Below are positions 1 through 6,006 of a stretch of 6,089 bases of DNA, in pieces. Numbering within the stretch: the stretch's first letter is position 1; each line of letters opens with the position of its first letter. The notes beneath the pieces are model-generated. The model worked only from the letters and a program-made list of their open reading frames with translations. It ran no database searches and was not told where the DNA came from. The stretch lies in NCBI GenBank assembly GCA_945901835.1, contig CAMDMH010000217.1, positions 1-6,089 on the forward strand, given 5' to 3'. Origin of the DNA: Devosia equisanguinis (lineage in GTDB: Bacteria; Pseudomonadota; Alphaproteobacteria; Rhizobiales; Hyphomicrobiaceae). Position numbers and translations under genes: made by a program.

Positions 1-12
1 GAAACTCTGCCC

Positions 13-105
13 TCAGAAACCTTGAACCAGGGCAAATACGGCGATGCCCCCCAAAGGGGCCGCGATGTTGGCCAACAGCAGCCACAGGAACGCTTTGAAC
101 TTCAC
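13..105 (-). CDS. Possible single-span membrane micropeptide (30 aa)
   Basis: I do not recognise this as a named family. The frame starts at GTG (103-105) and ends at TGA (13-15). It encodes a short basic N-terminus (MKFKAF), a long hydrophobic stretch (LWLLLANIAAPLGGIAVFAL) and a short tail (VQGF), which is the layout of a single-pass inner-membrane peptide. Codons favour G or C at the third position like the large genes in the window. A G-rich stretch on the minus strand (GGGG about eight bases before the GTG) could serve as the ribosome-binding site. The same frame stays open further upstream (to about 210) but those residues look non-coding, so GTG at 105 is the most economical start. Function is unknown: it could be a small membrane subunit, a type I toxin-like peptide, or a chance open frame. 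Confidence 0.35.
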   Translation of the reverse strand: MKFKAFLWLLLANIAAPLGGIAVFALVQGF

Positions 106-412
106 GGCACTACCCCGTCTTAACTTGAACTTACTCGAACTCGCGCAGATGTCCGCCCGACCCTGCACCTGTATCCACCGTCGACCTGCAGCAGAGCAGG
201 CGCAAGATGTTCAGTCTACGCATCGGACGTTCAGTAGAATCTGATGCTACTCAGCAACACCGCGCGCTGATGAATCCAGGCACAATCCAGTATTGGTATA
301 TTCCATGTAAATCGATCAACTCTGTCAGTCAGTGCATAGAAGAGTTGCACCTGATGGCTCAAGCACCTTGAATCTGTTTTCCGGAAATCGCGAAGTGGCG
401 GGCAATCCGCTC
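106..412. other. Gene-free stretch of about 300 bases
   Basis: I see no supportable gene here on either strand. The part from about 240 to 390 is lower in G+C than the rest of the window and carries stops in all frames, as expected for non-coding or recently acquired DNA. Two near-identical 9-mers, ACTTGAACT (123-131) and ACTCGAACT (133-141), sit 18 to 36 bases upstream of the micropeptide start and could be a small operator or chance. No convincing promoter, tRNA or attachment site was found. Confidence 0.5.
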
Positions 413-580
413 CTACGCCTGGGGCTCGTCCTCATCCGCGTCCTCGTCGTGGCCCTCGGTTTCGCGGGCGAGGTGCTCGATCCCGTCGTCGATCAATGAG
501 TGCTGGGCCCTCAGCGATGGGACGAGACGTTCCTCCACGAGATCGGCGACCGTCTGATGTGCCCCGAGGGCTGCCCAGCA
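413..580 (-). pseudogene. 3' remnant of a second HerA-like ATPase gene
   Basis: The minus-strand frame that ends at TAG (413-415) encodes a peptide that aligns with the extreme C-terminus of the large ATPase at 1015-4479. Shared blocks are HQTV, SLID and LARET. By hand alignment about 28 of 44 residues are identical. Two in-frame gaps are needed: two residues after HQTV and six after SLID. Past the match the fragment ends in its own acidic tail (DEDADEDEPQA). Reading upstream, similarity fades by about 580 and a stop (593-595) closes the frame, so Walker A, Walker B and the rest of the ATPase are gone. The divergence is too great for a recent duplication. It is better read as the end of a related but distinct allele or paralogue left after deletion or recombination. 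The part of the minus strand from 581 to 683 is open in another frame and may be further frameshifted remnant. Confidence 0.72.
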
Positions 581-667
581 CAATTGATTTGCCTACGCCC
601 CAAATGCGGCGAACTATTCCTTTGGCCAACGCGACAGCAATGCGTTCGGCTTCTTCATCCGTGAACC

Positions 668-913
668 GTGGGTAAGAAAAAGTTTATTTTAAAAGGCTTA
701 CTGATATCGGGTTCGGCTGCGTTCTTGATTGCAACAAGCTTCATCGGTGTGTCTGCAGTCACCAGCAGCACTGCTGCGGCGCAGAGGGGCTTCGGATGCC
801 AGCTCAATCCGGCGCGTTGCCACAATCAGTTGAATACCCCCAAGACGTTCGCGAGCGATCGCAAAAGGGGCGGCCAAAAGGCGGCCAACCGCAAGAAGGG
901 CAAGAAGAGATAG
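668..913 (+). CDS. Small, basic, probably exported hypothetical protein (81 aa)
   Basis: I do not recognise the family. The protein begins with a basic segment (GKKKFILKG), followed by a hydrophobic core (LLISGSAAFLIATSFIGVSA, about residues 11-30) and a small-residue region ending STAAAQ, which suits signal peptidase I cleavage around residue 39. The predicted mature part is short, with two cysteines (GFGCQLNPARC) that could form a disulfide. It ends in a Lys/Arg-rich tail (NRKKGKKR). GTG at 668 is the only plausible start because the frame meets a stop at 662-664, but no Shine-Dalgarno sequence precedes it. Either translation is weak or leaderless, or the native 5' end was lost when the adjacent ATPase remnant was joined here. 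The first codons are A/T-rich compared with neighbours. It is convergent with the large ATPase gene. Confidence 0.45.
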   Translation: MGKKKFILKGLLISGSAAFLIATSFIGVSAVTSSTAAAQRGFGCQLNPARCHNQLNTPKTFASDRKRGGQKAANRKKGKKR

Positions 914-924
914 CTGCGTAGTGG

Positions 925-941
925 GAGGCTAGGTAAGCCTT
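925..941 (+). terminator. Weak hairpin between convergent genes
   Basis: AGGCT (926-930) and AGCCT (936-940) are perfect inverted arms around a five-base loop, with one extra wobble pair outside. The hairpin lies 12 bases after the stop of the small plus-strand gene and about 75 bases beyond the stop of the minus-strand ATPase gene. There is no T-run on either side, so it is at best a weak or factor-assisted terminator. Confidence 0.2.
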
Positions 942-1014
942 CGCTGAAATACACGCGCGAGCGCAACATATGTCGGCGACCGCGCGCTTCCTCGACTTGG
1001 GACCGCTGCCGCGA

Positions 1015-4000
1015 TCACCGCATGTCGAACAGCTTGAGCTGGCGCTCGTCCTGCCCCTTGGTTTCGCGGGCGAGCTGCTCGATCCGGTCGAACGGCACCT
1101 GCTCGGCGTCGATCAGCGAGCGCTGGGCCTTCATCGAGCGGACGAGACCTTCCTGCACGAGATGGAACTCACCGACGGTCTGGTGGGGCAGCACGGCTGC
1201 GGGATCGAGACCGCTCTCGCTCTGGAATGCGGCACGGAGCTTGCGCAGCGCGGTGTCTTCGCGGACGCGGCCGATGAACCATGACGTGATCTGGTCGCGG
1301 CTCTTGTAGTCGAGGTCGCCGGGCGACTGGGTCGCGAGCATCATGCCCAGACCCGCTGATCGCGCACGTTTCAAGAGGCTCTGCAGCGGCTCGGACGTCG
1401 CGGGCTTGGAGTTGGCGGGAATGTAGAGATCCGCTTCGTCGAGCATCACGACGGCCTGCAGCGCGTCATTCGGGTTGCGCTGGCAGAAGCGCAGCGCTTC
1501 CGACAGGAACTGGGCGACCCAGAACAGGATGTTCTCGTTGTCGCCGAGGAAGCCCGTGTAGATCACCGACAGGCGCGTGCGGCCGGGGCGGGCGAACTGG
1601 CCAATGCCGAGCAGGGCATCCATTCGCAGGCTTTCGCCACCGGTTGCGAACATCGCGGCGTTGCGATGCCTGAGGCTGTCAAGCTGGGCGACAAGGTCGC
1701 GACGGATCTTACCGGAGGGATCCATCCGTTGGGTGAGGTCGAACAACTCGGGATCCTCGTCCTCCAGAAGGTGGATGAGGTCGGCGAGGCTGACCACGGA
1801 GCGCGAGCGGCTGCCGAGGATCTTGAGCGCTACTGCTAGTGTGCCGGACTGCTTCTGGTGGGTGGCCGAGTTCTTGAGATGCAGCATGTCGCCGAGTGCC
1901 GCCGACGACAGGTTCGCCAGCAGCTGCTGCTCGTGCTCGGGCAACTCGGAGATTCCCGTCGGCAGGAGGGTGATGGAGATCGGCCGACCGGAAGCACGCC
2001 CCGGCGTATAGACCGCGACGTCGATAGCATCGGCGAGCTTCTCGCGGTCGCCGCGGCGTTCGCCGAACTCGTTCTCGTTCGCGCGCCAGACGTCGGGATT
2101 GGCATAGGAGCAGAGGTCGCCCTTGCGATCGATCAGGATCGCGGGAATGCCGCGCAGCAAGAGCTGCTCGATGATCGACAACGCGAGCGTCGTCTTACCT
2201 GAGCCCGAACCGCCGAGCACCGCAGCATGACGCTTTAGCACGTCCCTGTGCAGCGTAACGGATTTTCCGGTGCCCTTGCCGGTCTGGCGGCCCGCCAGAA
2301 TGCTGTTGGCGTTGTCGGCGTTCTCGTCGAGGAGCACGGCGAGCGGCACCTCGTCGTCGTTGGCGGGCATCGATTTCGCGGCATCGCTGCCGCCCCACCC
2401 GGTCCAGTCGCCCCAAGACGAGCCAGCGCTCGCCATGCTCGTTGCATCCGTCATGCCGGGCACGCCGTCCGGACTGGCCGGTGTGCTTTCGGGGGCAAGA
2501 GCGGCGGCAAGCGTCTCGGTCATCGCCTGAGGCGTCATCGGCGCGAGGGGCTCGTAAGACGGAGCTTCCGGGGCTTCCTGGCGGCTGGGCTGCGGGCGGC
2601 CGAGAAGGTCGAGGCGGAGCATCTGGATGATCGGGGAAAGCGCCGACAAGAGCTTCGCCTGTGCGAACCAGGCTTTGAAGCCGGGATCATGACCATGATC
2701 GTCGTGGAACTGGCGGATCGCGATCATGCGCTCCCACTCGGGGATCGGCACGAGGACGGACCGGCCGTTGCTCTCGCGGTATTTGCGATAGGCCTGCGCG
2801 GTCTGGTTCTTCTTGTTGGGCGGGAAGTCGCTGGCGCGCAGCATGAAGGCACTGCGACCGCTCATGTTGGTGAGCACCTTGTCGAGCTGGCGCTTGAAGC
2901 CGCCGCCCTGCGTCGGGCGGTTACAGAGGAAGACGCGGGCTTCGAAGGTGTGGCCGCGCGCGTGCTTCACGATGAGATCGAGGGCAGGCAGGTCGTCGGC
3001 GAGTTCCAGACGTTTGATCGAGAACCCTGAAATGGCGTCGGGCCACTCGTCACGCGCACGCTCGAGTGCGCTGACGAGCACATCCATCACGTCGCTGTCG
3101 TGCGCGGGCAGCTCGGCTTCGTTGGCGGAGGCGAAGCGCTCCCACAGCTCGCGATAGTCCAAGTCGGGTACGATCTCGACGGGGGCGTCGTTGCTCGGCG
3201 CGAAGCCGAGGGCAGCGACCAGTGACGACAGGAAGCCCGGCTTTTCCTGGCCGACTTCCGGCTCGTCGGGCTCGTCGACATTGCCCGAGCGCATCTTGTT
3301 CTGCGCGTGCTCGAGCAAGCGGCGCGTCGACAGGCCGCCGAACTCCTCGAAGAAGTTCGGGCCGAAGAACGCGGACGGATCAGGATAGCTCGATCCCGAA
3401 GCATGCGTGGCTGCCTGATGCTCGAGGCGCTTGGCGATGATGAGGCGGGCCTCGTCGGGCGAGCGGTTTTCCAACAGCGCGATCGGGCCGGCCTTCTCGA
3501 CGCGGTCGATGTAGGACTGCGGCAGCACGGCGCGCGCCTGGCCGTAGAATTCCTCTAGGCACGAGATCAGCACGATCGAGCGCGGGACACGATTGGCGAT
3601 CTGCATGAGATTGCCGACCGCTTTCTGGAAGCGCTCCTCGGCGTCGGAGAAATTGCGCAGGTCTTCGACTTGATCGATGCAGAACACGAGTGCTGCACGG
3701 TCGACCGACCACATCAGCTTGCCGAGGCTTTCGACGATCTCAAAGGCGCGGCCGTCGCCGGTATTGGGATCGAGCGCGCCGACGGCGGTGCGGGCGAGGT
3801 CGGTGAGCGCGCGGCCTTGCAGATACTGACGGACGCGGGCGTCGATGCGCGGATCGGCGCGCTGGAGATAGAGCAATGCGCGGACGATATTGATGTCGAG
3901 GCCTTCGTCGGCGAACTTCGGCGCGCAGAGGATCTCGTCGGCGAGGTCCAGCACGAAGCGGGCAAGCTCGGCTTCGGCGAGTTCGCCATCGCGCAGCTTT

Positions 4001-4479
4001 TCGATCTGCTTGGCGTCGACGGCATCGACATCGCCGACGAGTTTGCGGGTGAGCCGCGTGAGGCCGGTCTCGCCGCCCTTGTCTGGGTCGTAGGGCTTTT
4101 CGAGCGAATTGACGAGGCGGCGGAGGTAGTAGTCGGCATAGCTCGACACATCAGGTGTCATCTGCGCGTAGCCGAAATAGGCCTTGCCGCGGCGGTGGGC
4201 ACCGGTACGCAGCGCGCGGATCAAATGCGTCTTGCCGGCTCCGGATTGGCCGTGGAACAGCAGGATGCGCGGCTTCGACAGCGGGGATGCCGGCGCTGTT
4301 ACGGAATCGAGAAGGTCGTAGAATTTCTGGCGGGCCTTGGCGTGAACGGCCTCGACGTCGACGGGATCGGCACGCCAGATGTCGTCTTCCCACGTGATCG
4401 AGTGCTCGAACGCAGCGGCGAGCTGGTCGGGGTCCTCGGGCGCGGGGGCAGACGTGGCAGAATAATCCTGTGGCGACAT
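1015..4479 (-). CDS. AAA/STAND-like NTPase fused to HerA-like translocase ATPase (1154 aa)
   Basis: This is a large cytosolic protein with two separate P-loop modules and no membrane segment. The N-terminal module (about residues 65-400) has Walker A GQSGAGKT (77-84), a Walker B-like strand LVFCIDQVED (D269, followed by Q rather than E), a sensor-1-like strand SIVLISCLEEF (about 301-311) and a sensor-2-like GGLSTRRLLEH (about 381-391). Residues 483-625 are a separate globular region of unknown fold. Residues 628-710 are a Pro/Ala/Ser-rich linker. The C-terminal module (710-1140) is HerA/FtsK-like: Walker A GGSGSGKTT (756-764), LIDRKGD (782-788), Walker B VVMLDEAD (D1014, E1015), LATQSPGDLD (Q1051) and candidate arginine fingers in IGRVRED. 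HerA-type rings translocate DNA, usually with a nuclease partner. I chose ATG at 4479, preceded by GGGATGA, over an upstream ATG at 4554 whose 25 extra residues look non-coding. The gene follows the 384-aa gene by 96 bases, so co-transcription is likely. The domain architecture is clear; the biological role is not. Confidence 0.9.
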   Translation of the reverse strand: MSPQDYSATSAPAPEDPDQLAAAFEHSITWEDDIWRADPVDVEAVHAKARQKFYDLLDSVTAPASPLSKPRILLFHGQSGAGKTHLIRALRTGAHRRGKAYFGYAQMTPDVSSYADYYLRRLVNSLEKPYDPDKGGETGLTRLTRKLVGDVDAVDAKQIEKLRDGELAEAELARFVLDLADEILCAPKFADEGLDINIVRALLYLQRADPRIDARVRQYLQGRALTDLARTAVGALDPNTGDGRAFEIVESLGKLMWSVDRAALVFCIDQVEDLRNFSDAEERFQKAVGNLMQIANRVPRSIVLISCLEEFYGQARAVLPQSYIDRVEKAGPIALLENRSPDEARLIIAKRLEHQAATHASGSSYPDPSAFFGPNFFEEFGGLSTRRLLEHAQNKMRSGNVDEPDEPEVGQEKPGFLSSLVAALGFAPSNDAPVEIVPDLDYRELWERFASANEAELPAHDSDVMDVLVSALERARDEWPDAISGFSIKRLELADDLPALDLIVKHARGHTFEARVFLCNRPTQGGGFKRQLDKVLTNMSGRSAFMLRASDFPPNKKNQTAQAYRKYRESNGRSVLVPIPEWERMIAIRQFHDDHGHDPGFKAWFAQAKLLSALSPIIQMLRLDLLGRPQPSRQEAPEAPSYEPLAPMTPQAMTETLAAALAPESTPASPDGVPGMTDATSMASAGSSWGDWTGWGGSDAAKSMPANDDEVPLAVLLDENADNANSILAGRQTGKGTGKSVTLHRDVLKRHAAVLGGSGSGKTTLALSIIEQLLLRGIPAILIDRKGDLCSYANPDVWRANENEFGERRGDREKLADAIDVAVYTPGRASGRPISITLLPTGISELPEHEQQLLANLSSAALGDMLHLKNSATHQKQSGTLAVALKILGSRSRSVVSLADLIHLLEDEDPELFDLTQRMDPSGKIRRDLVAQLDSLRHRNAAMFATGGESLRMDALLGIGQFARPGRTRLSVIYTGFLGDNENILFWVAQFLSEALRFCQRNPNDALQAVVMLDEADLYIPANSKPATSEPLQSLLKRARSAGLGMMLATQSPGDLDYKSRDQITSWFIGRVREDTALRKLRAAFQSESGLDPAAVLPHQTVGEFHLVQEGLVRSMKAQRSLIDAEQVPFDRIEQLARETKGQDERQLKLFDMR
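2350..2598 (-). other. Disordered Pro/Ala/Ser linker in the ATPase, with Trp-Gly patch
   Basis: Residues 628-710 of the 1154-aa ATPase are low in complexity, rich in Pro, Ala, Ser and Thr, and join the central region to the HerA-like module. Near its end is the patch SSWGDWTGWGGSD (about residues 687-699), with tryptophans at every third position. Such patches in flexible linkers can be docking motifs, but no partner can be named from sequence. Confidence 0.6.
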
Positions 4480-4518
4480 GGTACAGTCATCCCAAACGCT
4501 GTGCACGCGGTAGATCGA

Positions 4519-4537
4519 GGCGCAACACATTCGCGCC
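4519..4537 (-). promoter_or_regulatory. Second hairpin in the leader of the ATPase gene
   Basis: GGCGC (4519-4523) and GCGCC (4533-4537) form a perfect five-pair GC stem with a nine-base loop, 40 bases upstream of the preferred ATG of the ATPase gene. With the hairpin at 4555-4569 it makes a two-hairpin intergenic leader. It may only reflect the high G+C content. Confidence 0.2.
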
Positions 4538-4554
4538 CAAACGCCACGCAACAA

Positions 4555-4569
4555 CCGGCTCGATGCCGG
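4555..4569 (-). terminator. Intergenic GC hairpin after the 384-aa gene
   Basis: CCGGC and GCCGG form a perfect five-pair GC stem around a five-base loop, beginning six bases after the stop codon of the 384-aa gene. On the minus-strand transcript it is followed by TTGTTG, a poor U-tract. It could partly terminate or stabilise the upstream message and so lower the amount of the large ATPase relative to its partner. Confidence 0.3.
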
Positions 4570-4575
4570 ATTTCA

Positions 4576-5730
4576 TCATTCGACGCGTACGAGATGCCAG
4601 ACGGTATTCTTATAGGCGATCGCGGACTGCTTGAGTTCGTCGAGCAGGCGCTTGTCCTTGAGGTCGGCCGTCACGAGCGCGAGCTTGCCGATGCGATGGC
4701 ACTCGGCGAGCATCGCTCTGAATTCTACGAGGGACAGGCCCCAGCCCGGATGGCCCGCAGATACTGCGGCGTAGACGCGGCTGACGAGGGCTTTGCGATT
4801 GCCGGGCCAGCCTTCCGCTTGGGCGGTGGCGGCTTCCTGAACGACCTTCACGAAGCCTGGCAGGTCCGGGCGGCTGGCGGCCGAGGGCCGTTGTGCGGAT
4901 GCGGTAGATGGGGCGTTTGGCGCAGGTGGTGCCGGCCGAGCCAAGGCGACAGGCGGCTGAGCAGCAGCTTGCTGGACAGCAACCGGTTCGGGGCGTGGAG
5001 GCGGTGCGGCGATGGGCTTGCCCAGAGCATATCGCTCCAGGATGCCGACCCTCAGAAGGACGATGTCGATCTTGGGGCTGCCCACAGCCTCTGCGGCCAA
5101 CATCGCAACGAGGCGTTTGTCGGTGCCGGCATCGCGTGGCTTGCGCAGGAGCTGGCCGGCAAGAACGCGTGAGGCTTTGGCGTTGAGGCCGGTGCTGGCG
5201 GACAGGTCGCCCTTGATACGATTGCCGAAGGCTCGCTCCAGCGCCCCCAAAGCCAGGGCGGTACGCAACTTGATCGCGGAGCTGTTGCCTTTGAGGTCCA
5301 GGCGATAAAACCGGATCAGGACTTCGGCGCGCAGCACGTCCGGTTCGGTGAGGCCCTTCAGGCGCGACGGGGCCTTGCGTTCGAGGCCGAGTGCCTTGCC
5401 GACGAGACGGATATCGCGGAGGTCAACCCAGGTTTTCGGGAGCGCTTTGATATTGAGTTCGGCGTAAAGGTGCTCGAGGCCTTCTGGAGATGCCGAGAAC
5501 CGTGACCGGCTCTCGATCGCATGACCGGCACGCACGAGATTGGCAAGCTTGGCCTCGATCGGCATCCGGGCCACCGGGCCGACGCCGACATAAGGCCCCA
5601 GTTCGCGCGCCAGTTCGGGGCGCGTCGCGCCTTCGTCGCAGGCGATGCGAGCCAGCACCATCAGGCGAAGACCCGGGGTGGCTTCACCAGCTGCCGCGTG
5701 CGGCTTGCGCTCCAGGACGGCGGCTGTCAT
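4576..5730 (-). CDS. Winged-helix-like partner protein of the HerA-like ATPase (384 aa)
   Basis: I do not recognise a named family. Residues 18-95 read as a winged helix-turn-helix: LRLMVLARIACDEG, then TRPELARELG as a helix-turn-helix core, then a wing-like segment ending near HAIESRSRFSAS. Residues 98-235 are mostly helical and basic. Residues 240-290 are a Pro/Ala-rich linker. Residues 290-384 form a second compact domain with GWPGNRKALVSRVY, LVEFRAMLAECHRIGKLAL, VTADLKDKRLLDEL and a closing VWHLVRVE. From memory this resembles a small C-terminal domain seen in other bacterial multidomain proteins (pattern: FK..L.eA...g.L.L..aDL...S......FHF), but I cannot name it. No enzyme motif is visible. 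The start at ATG 5728-5730 is supported by CTGGAG five bases upstream. It is the first gene of the minus-strand pair. A DNA-binding adaptor or autoregulator of the ATPase is the likeliest role, by inference. Confidence 0.85.
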   Translation of the reverse strand: MTAAVLERKPHAAAGEATPGLRLMVLARIACDEGATRPELARELGPYVGVGPVARMPIEAKLANLVRAGHAIESRSRFSASPEGLEHLYAELNIKALPKTWVDLRDIRLVGKALGLERKAPSRLKGLTEPDVLRAEVLIRFYRLDLKGNSSAIKLRTALALGALERAFGNRIKGDLSASTGLNAKASRVLAGQLLRKPRDAGTDKRLVAMLAAEAVGSPKIDIVLLRVGILERYALGKPIAAPPPRPEPVAVQQAAAQPPVALARPAPPAPNAPSTASAQRPSAASRPDLPGFVKVVQEAATAQAEGWPGNRKALVSRVYAAVSAGHPGWGLSLVEFRAMLAECHRIGKLALVTADLKDKRLLDELKQSAIAYKNTVWHLVRVE

Positions 5731-5735
5731 CGGCG

Positions 5736-5741
5736 CTCCAG
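5736..5741 (-). promoter_or_regulatory. Ribosome-binding site of the 384-aa gene
   Basis: CTGGAG on the minus strand ends five bases before ATG 5730, a good Shine-Dalgarno match and spacing that fixes this start. Confidence 0.7.
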
Positions 5742-5763
5742 AATAATCATGGGATCAACCCTT

Positions 5764-5805
5764 GTTCGTCGCAGTATGCTGTTCGTCACAGCAGGTTCGT
5801 CTCAG
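5764..5805. promoter_or_regulatory. Triple 11-base direct repeat, probable operator
   Basis: Three copies of GTTCGTCNCAG lie in tandem: 5764-5774 (N=G), 5781-5791 (N=A) and 5795-5805 (N=T). Ten of eleven positions are identical in all three; only the centre base varies. Start-to-start spacing is 17 then 14 bases. They sit 34 to 75 bases upstream of the ATG of the 384-aa gene, where a promoter would be expected. The encoded winged-helix-like protein is an obvious candidate to bind them, which would make the unit autoregulated. I could not identify convincing -35 and -10 boxes. Confidence 0.6.
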
Positions 5806-5919
5806 CAAGCATGAACGGTCGCGGCCCCTTGGAGCTACGACGGTAAGCCAGCACAAGCCGGACGCGCGAATCACCGGACGATGCCTTGCATTGTGCGGCA
5901 CGGTTCGGCCGGAGGGAAG

Positions 5920-5955
5920 AGGGGCATGCAACACAGCAGGGGCATGCCTGTGCCC
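5920..5955. repeat. 10-base direct repeat and small hairpin upstream of the transposase
   Basis: AGGGGCATGC occurs at 5920-5929 and again at 5938-5947, 18 bases apart. The second copy overlaps a short inverted repeat, GGGCA (5940-5944) and TGCCC (5951-5955). These lie 52 to 87 bases before the transposase start and may belong to the left end of the insertion sequence, where transposase or regulators bind. The element's true terminus cannot be set without its other end. Confidence 0.35.
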
Positions 5956-5993
5956 TTAGTTCCGGCACAATCGTCTGCCATGTGAGCATCCAC

Positions 5994-5999
5994 AAGAGG
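5994..5999 (+). promoter_or_regulatory. Ribosome-binding site of the transposase gene
   Basis: AAGAGG ends seven bases before ATG 6007, a near-consensus Shine-Dalgarno site that supports this start. Confidence 0.6.
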
Positions 6000-6006
6000 T
6001 GGTGCC

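Noticed and set aside
180..191. GTCGACCTGCAG, identical to the SalI-PstI part of a common cloning-vector polylinker
   Set aside because: The match stops at 12 bases and neither flank continues the polylinker, so chance is more likely than vector contamination.
44..244. A 66-codon plus-strand frame at the left edge
   Set aside because: The protein has no recognisable feature, the opposite strand gives a better peptide at 13-105, and there is no ribosome-binding site.
432..629. A 65-codon minus-strand frame over the ATPase remnant
   Set aside because: It runs in a different frame from the one that matches the ATPase C-terminus, and its second half is Arg/Gly-rich shadow sequence.
2248..3030. 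A 260-codon plus-strand frame antisense to the large ATPase
   Set aside because: It is a shadow of the HerA fusion; composition is Arg/Gly/Ala-rich and no start signal or motif supports it.
4480..4554. Longer start for the ATPase at ATG 4554
   Set aside because: The extra 25 residues (Cys- and Trp-rich) look non-coding, would run through both intergenic hairpins, and the ATG at 4479 begins a normal hydrophilic N-terminus.
3670..5172. A 500-codon open frame on the plus strand, spanning both operon genes in antisense
   Set aside because: It covers parts of two well-supported minus-strand genes with clear ATPase motifs, crosses their intergenic gap, and its translation shows no domain. Long antisense frames are common in G+C-rich DNA.
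5890..5971. ATTGTGC (5890-5896) and GCACAAT (5965-5971) as possible terminal or regulatory inverted repeats
   Set aside because: Seven bases with a 68-base gap is too short to separate from chance, and the element's other end is not in the window.
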